DNA of 15,792 nt, from assembly GCF_905212195.1 (NCBI RefSeq), contig NZ_CAJMDQ010000062.1, positions 1-15,792 of the forward strand, in the 5' to 3' direction. Below the pieces are notes generated by a model. That model was given only the letters and a program-made list of their open reading frames with translations, had not been told where the DNA came from and made no database searches. Source of the DNA: an uncultured Anaerotignum sp. (lineage in GTDB: Bacteria; Bacillota; Clostridia; Lachnospirales; Anaerotignaceae). This document shows, piece after piece, positions 1 through 5,408 of this stretch (positions are counted from its first letter, which is position 1; each line of letters starts with the position of its first letter). A program made the translations under genes and the position numbers.

Positions 1-45
1 ATATTGGAAGTTACATCCGAACCGTGTATCACATGGTAAGCCATA

Positions 46-87
46 CTCCTAAGCGGTAGGCCGGAGGTTCAAATCCTCTTAGGGACG
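46..87 (+). tRNA. 3' half of tRNA-Arg (CCU), probable integration-site remnant
   Basis: Seen: from the anticodon loop onward this is a canonical tRNA. The loop CTCCTAA (46-52) has anticodon CCT at 48-50. It is followed by the 3' anticodon strand GCGGT, a 5-nt variable loop, a 5-bp T stem (63-67 with 75-79, one G:U) around TTCAAAT, a 3' acceptor strand TAGGGAC and discriminator G87. No CCA is encoded. The five bases before the loop (CCATA) do not pair with GCGGT, and no GTCCCTA-like 5' acceptor strand lies upstream. The 5' half is therefore absent or replaced. Known: tyrosine-recombinase elements commonly integrate at the anticodon loop or T loop and leave a 3' tRNA fragment at their distal end. 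Inference: position about 46 is an attachment-site junction with the element to the left. A decayed tRNA is the alternative. Confidence 0.6.
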
Positions 88-89
88 GC

Positions 90-117
90 GCCGGAACCTT
101 TGGGTTTCGGCTTTTTT
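90..117 (+). terminator. Intrinsic terminator of the tRNA-Arg locus
   Basis: A 9-bp stem (90-98 with 103-111, one G:U) closes a TTTG tetraloop and is followed by T6 at 112-117. It starts two bases after the tRNA discriminator, so it is the native tRNA terminator. It also lies only 22 nt upstream of the next start codon, so it affects any transcript reaching that gene from the left. Confidence 0.85.
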
Positions 118-126
118 CTTATTTTC

Positions 127-131
127 GGAGG
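127..131 (+). promoter_or_regulatory. Ribosome binding site that fixes a TTG start
   Basis: GGAGG at 127-131 lies 8 nt before TTG 140-142. The in-frame GTG at 131 overlaps this motif and cannot be served by it. Starting at TTG gives an N-terminus of MRTEQEMMDL, which matches the MRSE-EMMD start I recall for ANT(6)/AadK proteins. Confidence 0.8.
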
Positions 132-139
132 TGGAAACA

Positions 140-1012
140 TTGCGGACAGAACAGGAAATGATGGATTTGATTCTGGAAACGGCAAGGCGAGACAGTCGGG
201 TGTTGGCGGCGTATCTGAAAGGCTCCCGTGCCAATGAAAATGTGCCAAAAGATGTCTATCAGGATTTTGACATCATGTACGTGGTGAAGGAAGTGGCGCC
301 TTTTCGGGAAAATACCGCATGGCTGGACGTGTTCGGCGAAGTCATACTGAAGCAGGAGCAGGACGACGATTTCGGTTACGGAGAACGGTTCGGCATCCGC
401 GGAGATTATGACAAAAGCTATTCCTGGCTGCTGCTTTTTGCTGATGGCAACCGCATCGACATTGGCGTGGAAACACTGGAAATCATGGAGAAAGGGAAAA
501 ACCGCAACCGCCTGTTTGTGCCCCTTTTGGATAAAATCGGCTGTCTGCCCCAATTTCCCCCGACGGATGAGGAATTTTGGGTGCAAAAGCCAACGGAAAA
601 ACGGTTTTTGGGCTGCTGCAACGCCTTTTACTGGAATTTGTGCGATGTGGTAAAAGGGTTGGCGCGGCAGGAGATGCCCTTTGCCATGACCACTTATCAT
701 ACATTAGTGCGCCCTATGCTGGAACAGATGCTCCAGTGGCAGGTGGGGATACAGACGGATTTTAGTGTATCTTGCGGCAAGCTGGGAAAATATCTGAAAA
801 ATTATCTGCCCAAGGAGCAGTATGAACTGTATCTGGAAACACTGCCCGACGGTGATTTTTCCCATTTCTGGAAAGCTATCGAAAAGGCGTGTATCCTTTT
901 TCGGCAGACCGCGGAGCAAACAGCGGAAGCACTTGGTTTTGTTTTTCCTGAAAAAGAGGAAAGCGGTTTTCGCCAGTATGCGGATATTGTAAAAGAAGAA
1001 ATGGAAAAATAA
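140..1012 (+). CDS. Aminoglycoside 6-adenylyltransferase, ANT(6)/AadK-like
   Basis: Predicted cytoplasmic nucleotidyltransferase that transfers AMP from ATP to the 6-position hydroxyl of streptomycin. The 290-residue product has the usual family length. Seen: the nucleotidyltransferase signature GSRAN at residues 28-32, the two metal-binding acids in DFD at 42-44, and a third candidate acid in RID at about 105-107. Further on are the family's FLGCCN-F-W and V-KGLAR-E-FA blocks, then an alpha-helical C-terminal half. The start is TTG 140, chosen from the ribosome binding site and family N-terminus. Context: it directly follows a tRNA-Arg remnant and terminator, with no room for its own promoter between terminator and start. 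Its sequence is clearly divergent from plasmid aadE, so it may be an intrinsic chromosomal homologue. Streptomycin resistance is inferred from family only. Confidence 0.85.
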   Translation: MRTEQEMMDLILETARRDSRVLAAYLKGSRANENVPKDVYQDFDIMYVVKEVAPFRENTAWLDVFGEVILKQEQDDDFGYGERFGIRGDYDKSYSWLLLFADGNRIDIGVETLEIMEKGKNRNRLFVPLLDKIGCLPQFPPTDEEFWVQKPTEKRFLGCCNAFYWNLCDVVKGLARQEMPFAMTTYHTLVRPMLEQMLQWQVGIQTDFSVSCGKLGKYLKNYLPKEQYELYLETLPDGDFSHFWKAIEKACILFRQTAEQTAEALGFVFPEKEESGFRQYADIVKEEMEK

Positions 1013-1020
1013 AAAAATAA

Positions 1021-1045
1021 AACCACCCCAAAAGGGTGGTTTTTG
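1021..1045. terminator. Bidirectional intrinsic terminator
   Basis: AACCACCC (1021-1028) pairs perfectly with GGGTGGTT (1034-1041) around a 5-nt loop. T residues follow on the plus strand. On the minus strand the A-rich stretch at 1005-1022 supplies a U tract. It serves the convergent adenylyltransferase gene and the FUSC gene. Confidence 0.9.
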
Positions 1046-1048
1046 TAT

Positions 1049-2116
1049 TTAAGATTCTTTGCAGGCATTGCCCCTGATTCTCTGAGAAACCAGTTTCTGG
1101 AACAGGAAGGTGAATACCAATGCGAAAAGCACGCCCAGAATGGTGTCTGTGATACGGAGCACAACGGCATTTCCCAGACCATAGATGCCTGTTGCCAGCA
1201 TCAGGGCGCCAAAGCAGTTGAAAGCGGTTTTATAACGGTAATCCCGGCAGAAACCAAGGCACAGACCGCCCAAGGGCCCTAGCAGGAAATGGAGGGAATC
1301 GGGTGTAATGAGATAAATGACCAGATACGTGCCGGAGCCTGCGAAAACCCCAACGATACGCTGCCAGAACCTTGTGGTGACGCTGTCGGAATAGGGATAT
1401 TCACACAGCAGGGATGCGCAGGCAAAGCCCATCCACATGAACCGTTCCACGCCGAAGTATCGTCCGGCGGTGAGCACCAGACTAACGCCCAAAGCCATGC
1501 GGAACTGCCACAGATGGACGATGTTGTGCAGGTCGAACCGCTGAAGCACATGGTGGAAACGAACTTCCCCGTGGGCGTGGCGATGTTTCCGATACAGGAT
1601 GATGGCGCAGAGGAGATAACCAACAACTGCCATCATGGTTCTTCTTGCCAGTGCTTCGCCAAAAACGGGATTGCCTGTCAGGTATACATAAGCGAAGCTG
1701 TACAGACCGCCGTTGCCCAGTTCAGGCTTTTGTGTGGTCATATAGAGCAGCAGGAAAAAGCTCACAAAATGCAGGGGAATGGCAAGATAAGGCGGTGCCA
1801 CTGCCACAGCGGTGGGGGTGAACAGCAAAATTGCCAGAGCCGCCGCCAATGTCACCAGGGAATCCCCCATACAGTATTCAAAATTTACGAAACGAATCCC
1901 CAGCAGGATACAGAACAGCGCCACTGCCAAAGGGGTGTTGTCCTGACCGAATACTTTTGCAAGGCCACTGATGAACACCACCGCAAAGCCTACAATGAGC
2001 AGGGAACGCAGTGCCATGGCAATCCAGTAAAACCGTTTTTCTGCCGCTGTATCACACTGGGCGATTTTCGCTTTCAATATGGCCGGGTCCATTTGTAACG
2101 CATTATAAAAAGTCAT
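1049..2116 (-). CDS. FUSC-type integral membrane protein, possible exporter
   Basis: A 355-residue polytopic membrane protein. Two hydrophobic blocks, about four segments each, are separated by a polar stretch rich in His and Arg (around residues 175-195). The second block resembles the FUSC repeat: an RMAL-V-L segment, a short loop, then RFWQRIVGVFAGSG, like the family's R-RI-GT--G motif. Known: FUSC proteins include aromatic-acid and fusaric-acid exporters in the inner membrane. No substrate can be assigned here. Start: ATG 2116 lies 8 nt after GGAG (2125-2128). The upstream ATG 2122 is only 2 nt from it, and GTG 2125 overlaps it. Context: it begins 5 nt after the marR stop, so the two are co-transcribed. 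A MarR-controlled efflux function is an inference from that pairing. Confidence 0.75.
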   Translation of the reverse strand: MTFYNALQMDPAILKAKIAQCDTAAEKRFYWIAMALRSLLIVGFAVVFISGLAKVFGQDNTPLAVALFCILLGIRFVNFEYCMGDSLVTLAAALAILLFTPTAVAVAPPYLAIPLHFVSFFLLLYMTTQKPELGNGGLYSFAYVYLTGNPVFGEALARRTMMAVVGYLLCAIILYRKHRHAHGEVRFHHVLQRFDLHNIVHLWQFRMALGVSLVLTAGRYFGVERFMWMGFACASLLCEYPYSDSVTTRFWQRIVGVFAGSGTYLVIYLITPDSLHFLLGPLGGLCLGFCRDYRYKTAFNCFGALMLATGIYGLGNAVVLRITDTILGVLFALVFTFLFQKLVSQRIRGNACKES

Positions 2117-2121
2117 GGACA

Positions 2122-2553
2122 TCACTCCTTTTCTTCCTTTTTGATATGGGAAACAATCTTGTCTGTATACTGTAAAAAGGCCTCAAATTCTTCTCCGGTG
2201 CTTCTCCACAGGTCGTAAAAGGGCTGCAATATGATTTTGTAGCCTTTTTGCAGTTCTTCCACGCCGGTATCTGTCAGATAGATTTTGTAGCTCCGTTCGT
2301 CATGAGGCTGTTTTTCCTTGCGGATGCAGTTTTTTTCCAAAAGGCTTTTCAGACAGCGGCTGACAGCTTCTTTTTTCATGCCGCTGCGCTGGCTCAGCAG
2401 AACGGGGGTATTCTGTTCCGGCTCCTGATACAGCCATGCCAGCAGTTCACATTCGCTGACGGTGAGATTGGTTTGTTTTGCGGGCAGAAGCAGACGTGTC
2501 AGCTTTTGTACTTGCTTCTGGTAATATACCATATCCATCCAATCCATCTCCAT
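2122..2553 (-). CDS. MarR-family transcriptional regulator
   Basis: A 143-residue winged-helix DNA-binding protein of normal MarR length. Seen: an N-terminal dimerisation helix, then the helix-turn-helix region (LSQRSGMKKEAVSRCLKSLLEK, centred near residues 60-80). The wing carries the classic D-R-Y--LT--G pattern (PHDERSYKIYLTDTG), followed by C-terminal dimerisation helices. Start: ATG 2553 stands 7 nt after GGAGG, whereas the in-frame GTG at 2571 has no ribosome binding site. It is the first gene of a two-gene unit with the FUSC membrane protein. A strong promoter and a GTTAATTAAC palindrome just downstream of its -10 suggest repression of its own operon. The inducing ligand is unknown. 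Confidence 0.88.
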   Translation of the reverse strand: MEMDWMDMVYYQKQVQKLTRLLLPAKQTNLTVSECELLAWLYQEPEQNTPVLLSQRSGMKKEAVSRCLKSLLEKNCIRKEKQPHDERSYKIYLTDTGVEELQKGYKIILQPFYDLWRSTGEEFEAFLQYTDKIVSHIKKEEKE

Positions 2554-2571
2554 TTCTGCACCTCCATGCAC

Positions 2572-2597
2572 TTAACAAAGTTAATTAACAGTGTTAA
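2572..2597. promoter_or_regulatory. Palindromic operator, probably for the MarR protein
   Basis: The perfect 10-bp palindrome GTTAATTAAC (2580-2589) is flanked by TTAAC (2572-2576) and GTTAA (2593-2597), giving two overlapping TTAAC-GTTAA pairs. It sits just downstream of the minus-strand -10 box and covers the expected transcription start. This is the usual place for a MarR autorepressor site. The sequence is observed and the binding is inferred. Confidence 0.6.
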
Positions 2598-2625
2598 TGA
2601 TATCGCGGAAAGGCTGGAATGTCAA
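2597..2625 (-). promoter_or_regulatory. Sigma-A promoter of the marR-FUSC operon
   Basis: On the minus strand, TTGACA (2625-2620) is separated by exactly 17 nt from TATCAT (2602-2597). The -35 box is consensus. Predicted transcription starts near 2590, inside the palindromic operator and about 37 nt before the marR ATG. Confidence 0.85.
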
Positions 2626-2715
2626 GGGGAGAAGTAAATCTTTGTAAAATCCACATAAAAATAAAACGGCCGGAACCCTCTGTGTTGTCAGGATTTCGGC
2701 TGTGAAACGAAAAAA

Positions 2716-2755
2716 GCTGAAATCCTCCGGTATGATAGAGATTTCAGCCTTTTTG
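2716..2755. terminator. Bidirectional terminator after the RHH gene
   Basis: GCTGAAATC (2716-2724) pairs perfectly with GATTTCAGC (2740-2748) around a 15-nt loop. On the minus strand the stem runs into a U tract from the A run at 2710-2715, ending the ribbon-helix-helix transcript. On the plus strand TTTTTG follows as well. Confidence 0.8.
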
Positions 2756-2770
2756 TTTTCTGATATGTGT

Positions 2771-2935
2771 TTATTTGATGGGGATTTCTCCATGTTCCTT
2801 CTCAAATTTCTGGATGCAGTCCCGAATGAGGATGTTGACCTGACTGTTGGCAGAACGGCCTTCGTAGTCGGCAACGAAATGGAGTTTGTGCAGCATGGCT
2901 TCGTCAATGCGGATAGAAACGCTTTTAATTCCCAT
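2771..2935 (-). CDS. Arc-like ribbon-helix-helix DNA-binding protein
   Basis: A 54-residue protein (MGIKSVSIRIDEAMLHKLHF at the N-terminus). The alternating KSVSIRI strand is the DNA-contacting beta ribbon of the RHH (Arc/CopG) fold. It is followed by helix A (DEAMLHKLHFVADYEG), a turn (RSANS) and helix B (QVNILIRDCIQKFEKEHG). This is the minimal RHH domain with almost nothing added. Start: ATG 2935 with GAGG 7 nt upstream. It has its own promoter and terminator, so it is a monocistronic unit. Such small proteins repress their own promoter or act as antitoxins; no toxin-like gene is adjacent on its strand. It is divergent from the SLOG-fold gene, and ATATCT half-sites occur across the shared control region, which suggests it regulates one or both genes. 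Confidence 0.85.
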   Translation of the reverse strand: MGIKSVSIRIDEAMLHKLHFVADYEGRSANSQVNILIRDCIQKFEKEHGEIPIK

Positions 2936-2970
2936 ATTCTCACCTCAAAATAAATTTATAATGCATTTAT

Positions 2971-3000
2971 TTTATATCTAAAATGTGTTATTATGTTCAA
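2971..3000 (-). promoter_or_regulatory. Promoter of the ribbon-helix-helix gene
   Basis: On the minus strand, TTGAAC (3000-2995) lies 18 nt from TATAAA (2976-2971). Predicted transcription starts near 2964, about 29 nt before the ATG at 2935. An ATATCT half-site (2974-2979) overlaps the -10 box and an AGATAT (3004-3009) abuts the -35 box. Confidence 0.6.
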
Positions 3001-3042
3001 AATAGATATTGTTCGTAGCTATGATATATCTAAATCATATCT
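2974..3042. promoter_or_regulatory. Cluster of ATATCT half-sites in a divergent control region
   Basis: ATATCT occurs on the plus strand at 2974-2979, 3026-3031 and 3037-3042. It occurs as AGATAT at 3004-3009. The first and third copies extend to TATCTAAA. Four copies in 69 bp between two divergent genes, one encoding an RHH repressor, fit an operator array. AT richness makes some chance matches likely. Confidence 0.4.
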
Positions 3043-3058
3043 GAAAGAGGTGATAATC

Positions 3059-3499
3059 ATGCAGGGAAAAATCTGTTGTTTCTTCGGTCATCGGGATGCC
3101 CCCGATACCCTTGCCGATGATTTGTATACTGCCGCCGAGGAGATGGTGCTGCTGGAAGGCGTCACCACCTTTCTGGTAGGGGGACACGGCAATTTTGACT
3201 TTCTGGCAGCCCAAATAGTGCGGAAATTGCGGATGGTCTATCCTCATATCCGTTTGGTGCTGGTGGCGGCCTATGCCTCTGCTCTCCGCAGTCCAAGGGT
3301 GAGAGAAGGGGGATTTGATGAGGCTTTTGTGCCGGATACGCTGGCAAAGGTGCCTTTCAAAGCCGCCATTGTCTGCCGTAACCGCTGGATGGCCCAGCAG
3401 ACGGATTTTGTCATTGCGTATGTCATCCGAGCAGAAGGCGGGGCCTATACCGCCGTGGAGTATGCCAGAAAAAAAGGGAAAAAAGTCTGTTTGATATAG
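3059..3499 (+). CDS. SLOG-fold protein of the YpsA/DUF1273-like group
   Basis: A 146-residue soluble alpha/beta protein. Seen: a first strand ending in the nucleotide-binding turn FFGHRDAP (residues 8-15), a glycine-rich segment FLVGGHGNFD, then RNRWM----D-VIAYV. Near the end is the GGAYTAVEYARKKGKKV segment typical of SLOG (SMF/DprA/LOG) Rossmann domains. Known: SLOG proteins bind nucleotides or nucleotide-derived ligands; many have no assigned role and some act in nucleotide-signalling or defence systems. Start: ATG 3059 with GAGG a few bases upstream; the in-frame ATG at 2993 lies in the AT-rich control region without a ribosome binding site. It is divergent from the RHH gene. Ligand and function cannot be assigned from sequence. 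Confidence 0.75.
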   Translation: MQGKICCFFGHRDAPDTLADDLYTAAEEMVLLEGVTTFLVGGHGNFDFLAAQIVRKLRMVYPHIRLVLVAAYASALRSPRVREGGFDEAFVPDTLAKVPFKAAIVCRNRWMAQQTDFVIAYVIRAEGGAYTAVEYARKKGKKVCLI

Positions 3500-3505
3500 T
3501 AAAAC

Positions 3506-3715
3506 AAAAAGGTATGGAACTTAGGGGCATCTTCCTAAGAAAACAAAGAAAGCCAAAACCCTTATGATTATAAAGGATTTTGGCTTTCTTATTTTTTGAA
3601 GATTTTTTGTTATGTTTTCTTATGAAGGCAGCCGTCGCAATTCCCCTTAAGAAATCAAGAAAAAGGAAAATCAATGTTTTCTTAAGGGGAAGTTGCTTTT
3701 TTCCATACCTTTTTT
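3506..3715. repeat. Nested inverted-repeat segment, MITE-like
   Basis: The outer ends are inverted copies: AAAAAGGTATGGAA at about 3506-3519 and TTCCATACCTTTTT at 3701-3714. The similarity continues imperfectly inward for about 39 nt on each side (to about 3544 and 3676), ending in TAAGAAAAC and GTTTTCTTA. Inside are a 13-bp hairpin (3546-3558 with 3578-3590) and a 14-bp pair TTCCCCTTAAGAAA/TTTCTTAAGGGGAA (around 3640-3653 and 3678-3691). GTTTTCTTA occurs again at 3614-3622. The segment fills the gap between two convergent genes. No clear target-site duplication is visible. It may be a small non-autonomous mobile element or a compound of duplicated terminators. Confidence 0.55.
3546..3596. 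terminator. Strong bidirectional terminator hairpin
   Basis: AAGAAAGCCAAAA (3546-3558) pairs perfectly over 13 bp with TTTTGGCTTTCTT (3578-3590). ATTTTTT follows on the plus strand. It lies downstream of the SLOG gene and is also in position to stop transcripts from the convergent transporter gene. Confidence 0.75.
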
Positions 3716-3733
3716 ATCAATACGCTTTTCGCT

Positions 3734-5113
3734 TTATTTTGCAAAGAATTTAGAGTAGTATCCCATGACGAAGATGAACAGTACGATCAGGGGCAGTACC
3801 CATTTGATGTAGATGCGCAGGCAGTTGGGGAATTTCAGCCCTTTGCCCGCATTGGCTTCTGCCAGGAAGTTGTCCCAGCCCCAGCCCATTTTCCAGCTGC
3901 AGAACAGGACGAAGATCAGGCTGCCCAGAGGCAGGATGTTCTGACTTACCAGGAAGTCTTCCAGATCCAGCACTGCGGTGTCAGGACCGAAGGGCTGGAA
4001 GCCGCTCCACAGGTTATAGCCCAGCACACAAGGCATGGACAGCAGAATGATGGCAATCACATTGATGATGATAACTTTCTTTCTGCTGGCGTTGGTCAGG
4101 TCTGTGGCAAAGGAAATGATGTTCTGGAACACGGCAATGACGGTAGAGAAAGACGCAAAGCACATGAACAGGAAGAACAAAGAGCCCCAGAGTCTGCCGC
4201 CGGGCATGTTGTTGAACACGTTAGGCAGTGTAACGAAGATCAGGGAAGGCCCCTGACCGGGGTTTACGCCGTAAGCGAAGCATGCAGGGAAGATGATCAT
4301 ACCAGCCATGAACGCCACGAAGGTGTCCAGAATGGTGATGAGGATGGCTTCCCCTGTGAGAGAACGGGATTTGTCGATGTAACTGCCGAAGATGGCAATG
4401 GCACCGATACCGATACTCAGTGTGAAGAACGCCTGACCCAGTGCCGCGAAAAGCACTTCCAGCAGGCCATATTCTTTCAGTGCGCCAAAGTTGGGTTTCA
4501 GGTAGAATTCCAGACCAGCTTCGCCGCCTTCCAGCAATGCAGAACGGATTGCCAGTACAATCATCAGAAGCAGAAGCATCAGCATCATGACTTTGGTGAT
4601 TTTTTCTACGCCGGCCTGTAAGCCCTGTGCGCAGATGGCAAAGCAAATGAGAACAACCACTACCATAAATCCAGTCATCAGACCGGGTCTGCCCAGCATG
4701 GTGTTAAAGGCTGCGCCGATGCCTTCTGCATCCAGCCCGTCAAAACCGCCGGCAGCTGTTTTGAAGAAATAGTAAAGCATCCAGCCGGCGACTGTGGTGT
4801 AGAACATCATCAGGATGTAGTTGCCGGCCATGCCGAGATATTTATACCAATGCCATTTGGTGCCTTTCGGCTCCAATACGTCCATGGCCCGAGCGATACT
4901 GCGCTGGCTGCCACGGCCCACAGAAAGTTCCGCCACCAGAATGGGAATCCCCATCAAAATCAGAAAGGCGATGTAAATCAGCACAAAGGCTGCGCCGCCA
5001 TACTGTCCGGTGATGTAGGGAAATTTCCACACGTTCCCCAGCCCGATTGCGCAGCCTGCGGAAATGAGGATGAAGCCCAGTCGGGAGGAGAACCTTTCTC
5101 TTTTTTGTTCCAT
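3734..5113 (-). CDS. Sodium-dependent amino-acid transporter, NSS (SNF) family
   Basis: A 459-residue integral membrane secondary transporter of the LeuT fold, expected to have 11 or 12 membrane helices. Seen: the NSS signature GLGNVWKFPY at residues 24-33 in the unwound part of helix 1, then GGAAF and ELSVGRGS. The helix-6 motif FFTLSIGIGAIAIFGSY corresponds to the LeuT substrate and sodium site. By alignment from memory, Cys21 and an Asp in ILDTFVAF stand where LeuT has Asn21 and Asn286. Known: bacterial members import neutral or aromatic amino acids with sodium; the substrate is not readable here. Start: ATG 5113 with GGAGGG about 8 nt upstream; the longer open frame toward 5746 is non-coding. 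It is divergent from the CyuA-type gene, which suggests amino-acid uptake for catabolism. Confidence 0.93.
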   Translation of the reverse strand: MEQKRERFSSRLGFILISAGCAIGLGNVWKFPYITGQYGGAAFVLIYIAFLILMGIPILVAELSVGRGSQRSIARAMDVLEPKGTKWHWYKYLGMAGNYILMMFYTTVAGWMLYYFFKTAAGGFDGLDAEGIGAAFNTMLGRPGLMTGFMVVVVLICFAICAQGLQAGVEKITKVMMLMLLLLMIVLAIRSALLEGGEAGLEFYLKPNFGALKEYGLLEVLFAALGQAFFTLSIGIGAIAIFGSYIDKSRSLTGEAILITILDTFVAFMAGMIIFPACFAYGVNPGQGPSLIFVTLPNVFNNMPGGRLWGSLFFLFMCFASFSTVIAVFQNIISFATDLTNASRKKVIIINVIAIILLSMPCVLGYNLWSGFQPFGPDTAVLDLEDFLVSQNILPLGSLIFVLFCSWKMGWGWDNFLAEANAGKGLKFPNCLRIYIKWVLPLIVLFIFVMGYYSKFFAK

Positions 5114-5408
5114 AAATGATACCCTCCTACTTGTGAAACAATAATATTGTATAAAAATAAGTGCACACATTTGGCAAAAATACCAGATGCGGTGAGGTCT
5201 ATTATAGTAGGGTGTATAGAAAAAAACAATGGAGTGAGGCAAAATGCACGATATATTATCAGACATCATGGCAGAATCGCCGAAAGACAAGGCAAAACCG
5301 TAAACCAAAAGAAATTGGAGTTTTTGCAAAAGGAATGTGGTTCCATCTGGCATTTTGCGGAAAATCGTGTTATCTTGTTTAAAGAGAAATACAAGGGAGG
5401 AATATGCT
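5114..5408. other. Intergenic control region between NSS and CyuA-type genes
   Basis: This 295-bp region has no convincing gene. It holds the minus-strand NSS promoter and a second possible minus-strand -10 (TATAAT at about 5202-5207) with a weak -35. Ahead of the plus-strand gene is a leader with a possible hairpin: GCAAAA at about 5325 pairing with TTTTGC at about 5352, with GGAA/TTCC inside. I found no clear consensus promoter for the plus-strand gene. Confidence 0.5.
5148..5177 (-). promoter_or_regulatory. Promoter of the NSS transporter gene
   Basis: On the minus strand, TTGCCA (5177-5172) lies 18 nt from TATACA (5153-5148). The predicted start near 5141 leaves a leader of about 28 nt with the GGAGGG ribosome binding site. 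Confidence 0.6.

Noticed and set aside
1289..2098. 269-codon plus-strand frame opposite the FUSC gene
   Set aside because: It has the typical composition of an antisense shadow (His, Gln and Cys rich), no ribosome binding site, and the minus-strand protein is clearly real.
5243..5302. 19-codon open frame with a GGAG upstream of the CyuA-type gene
   Set aside because: It is not enriched in Cys or Ser as an attenuation peptide would be, and shows no paired terminator structure. It may be chance.
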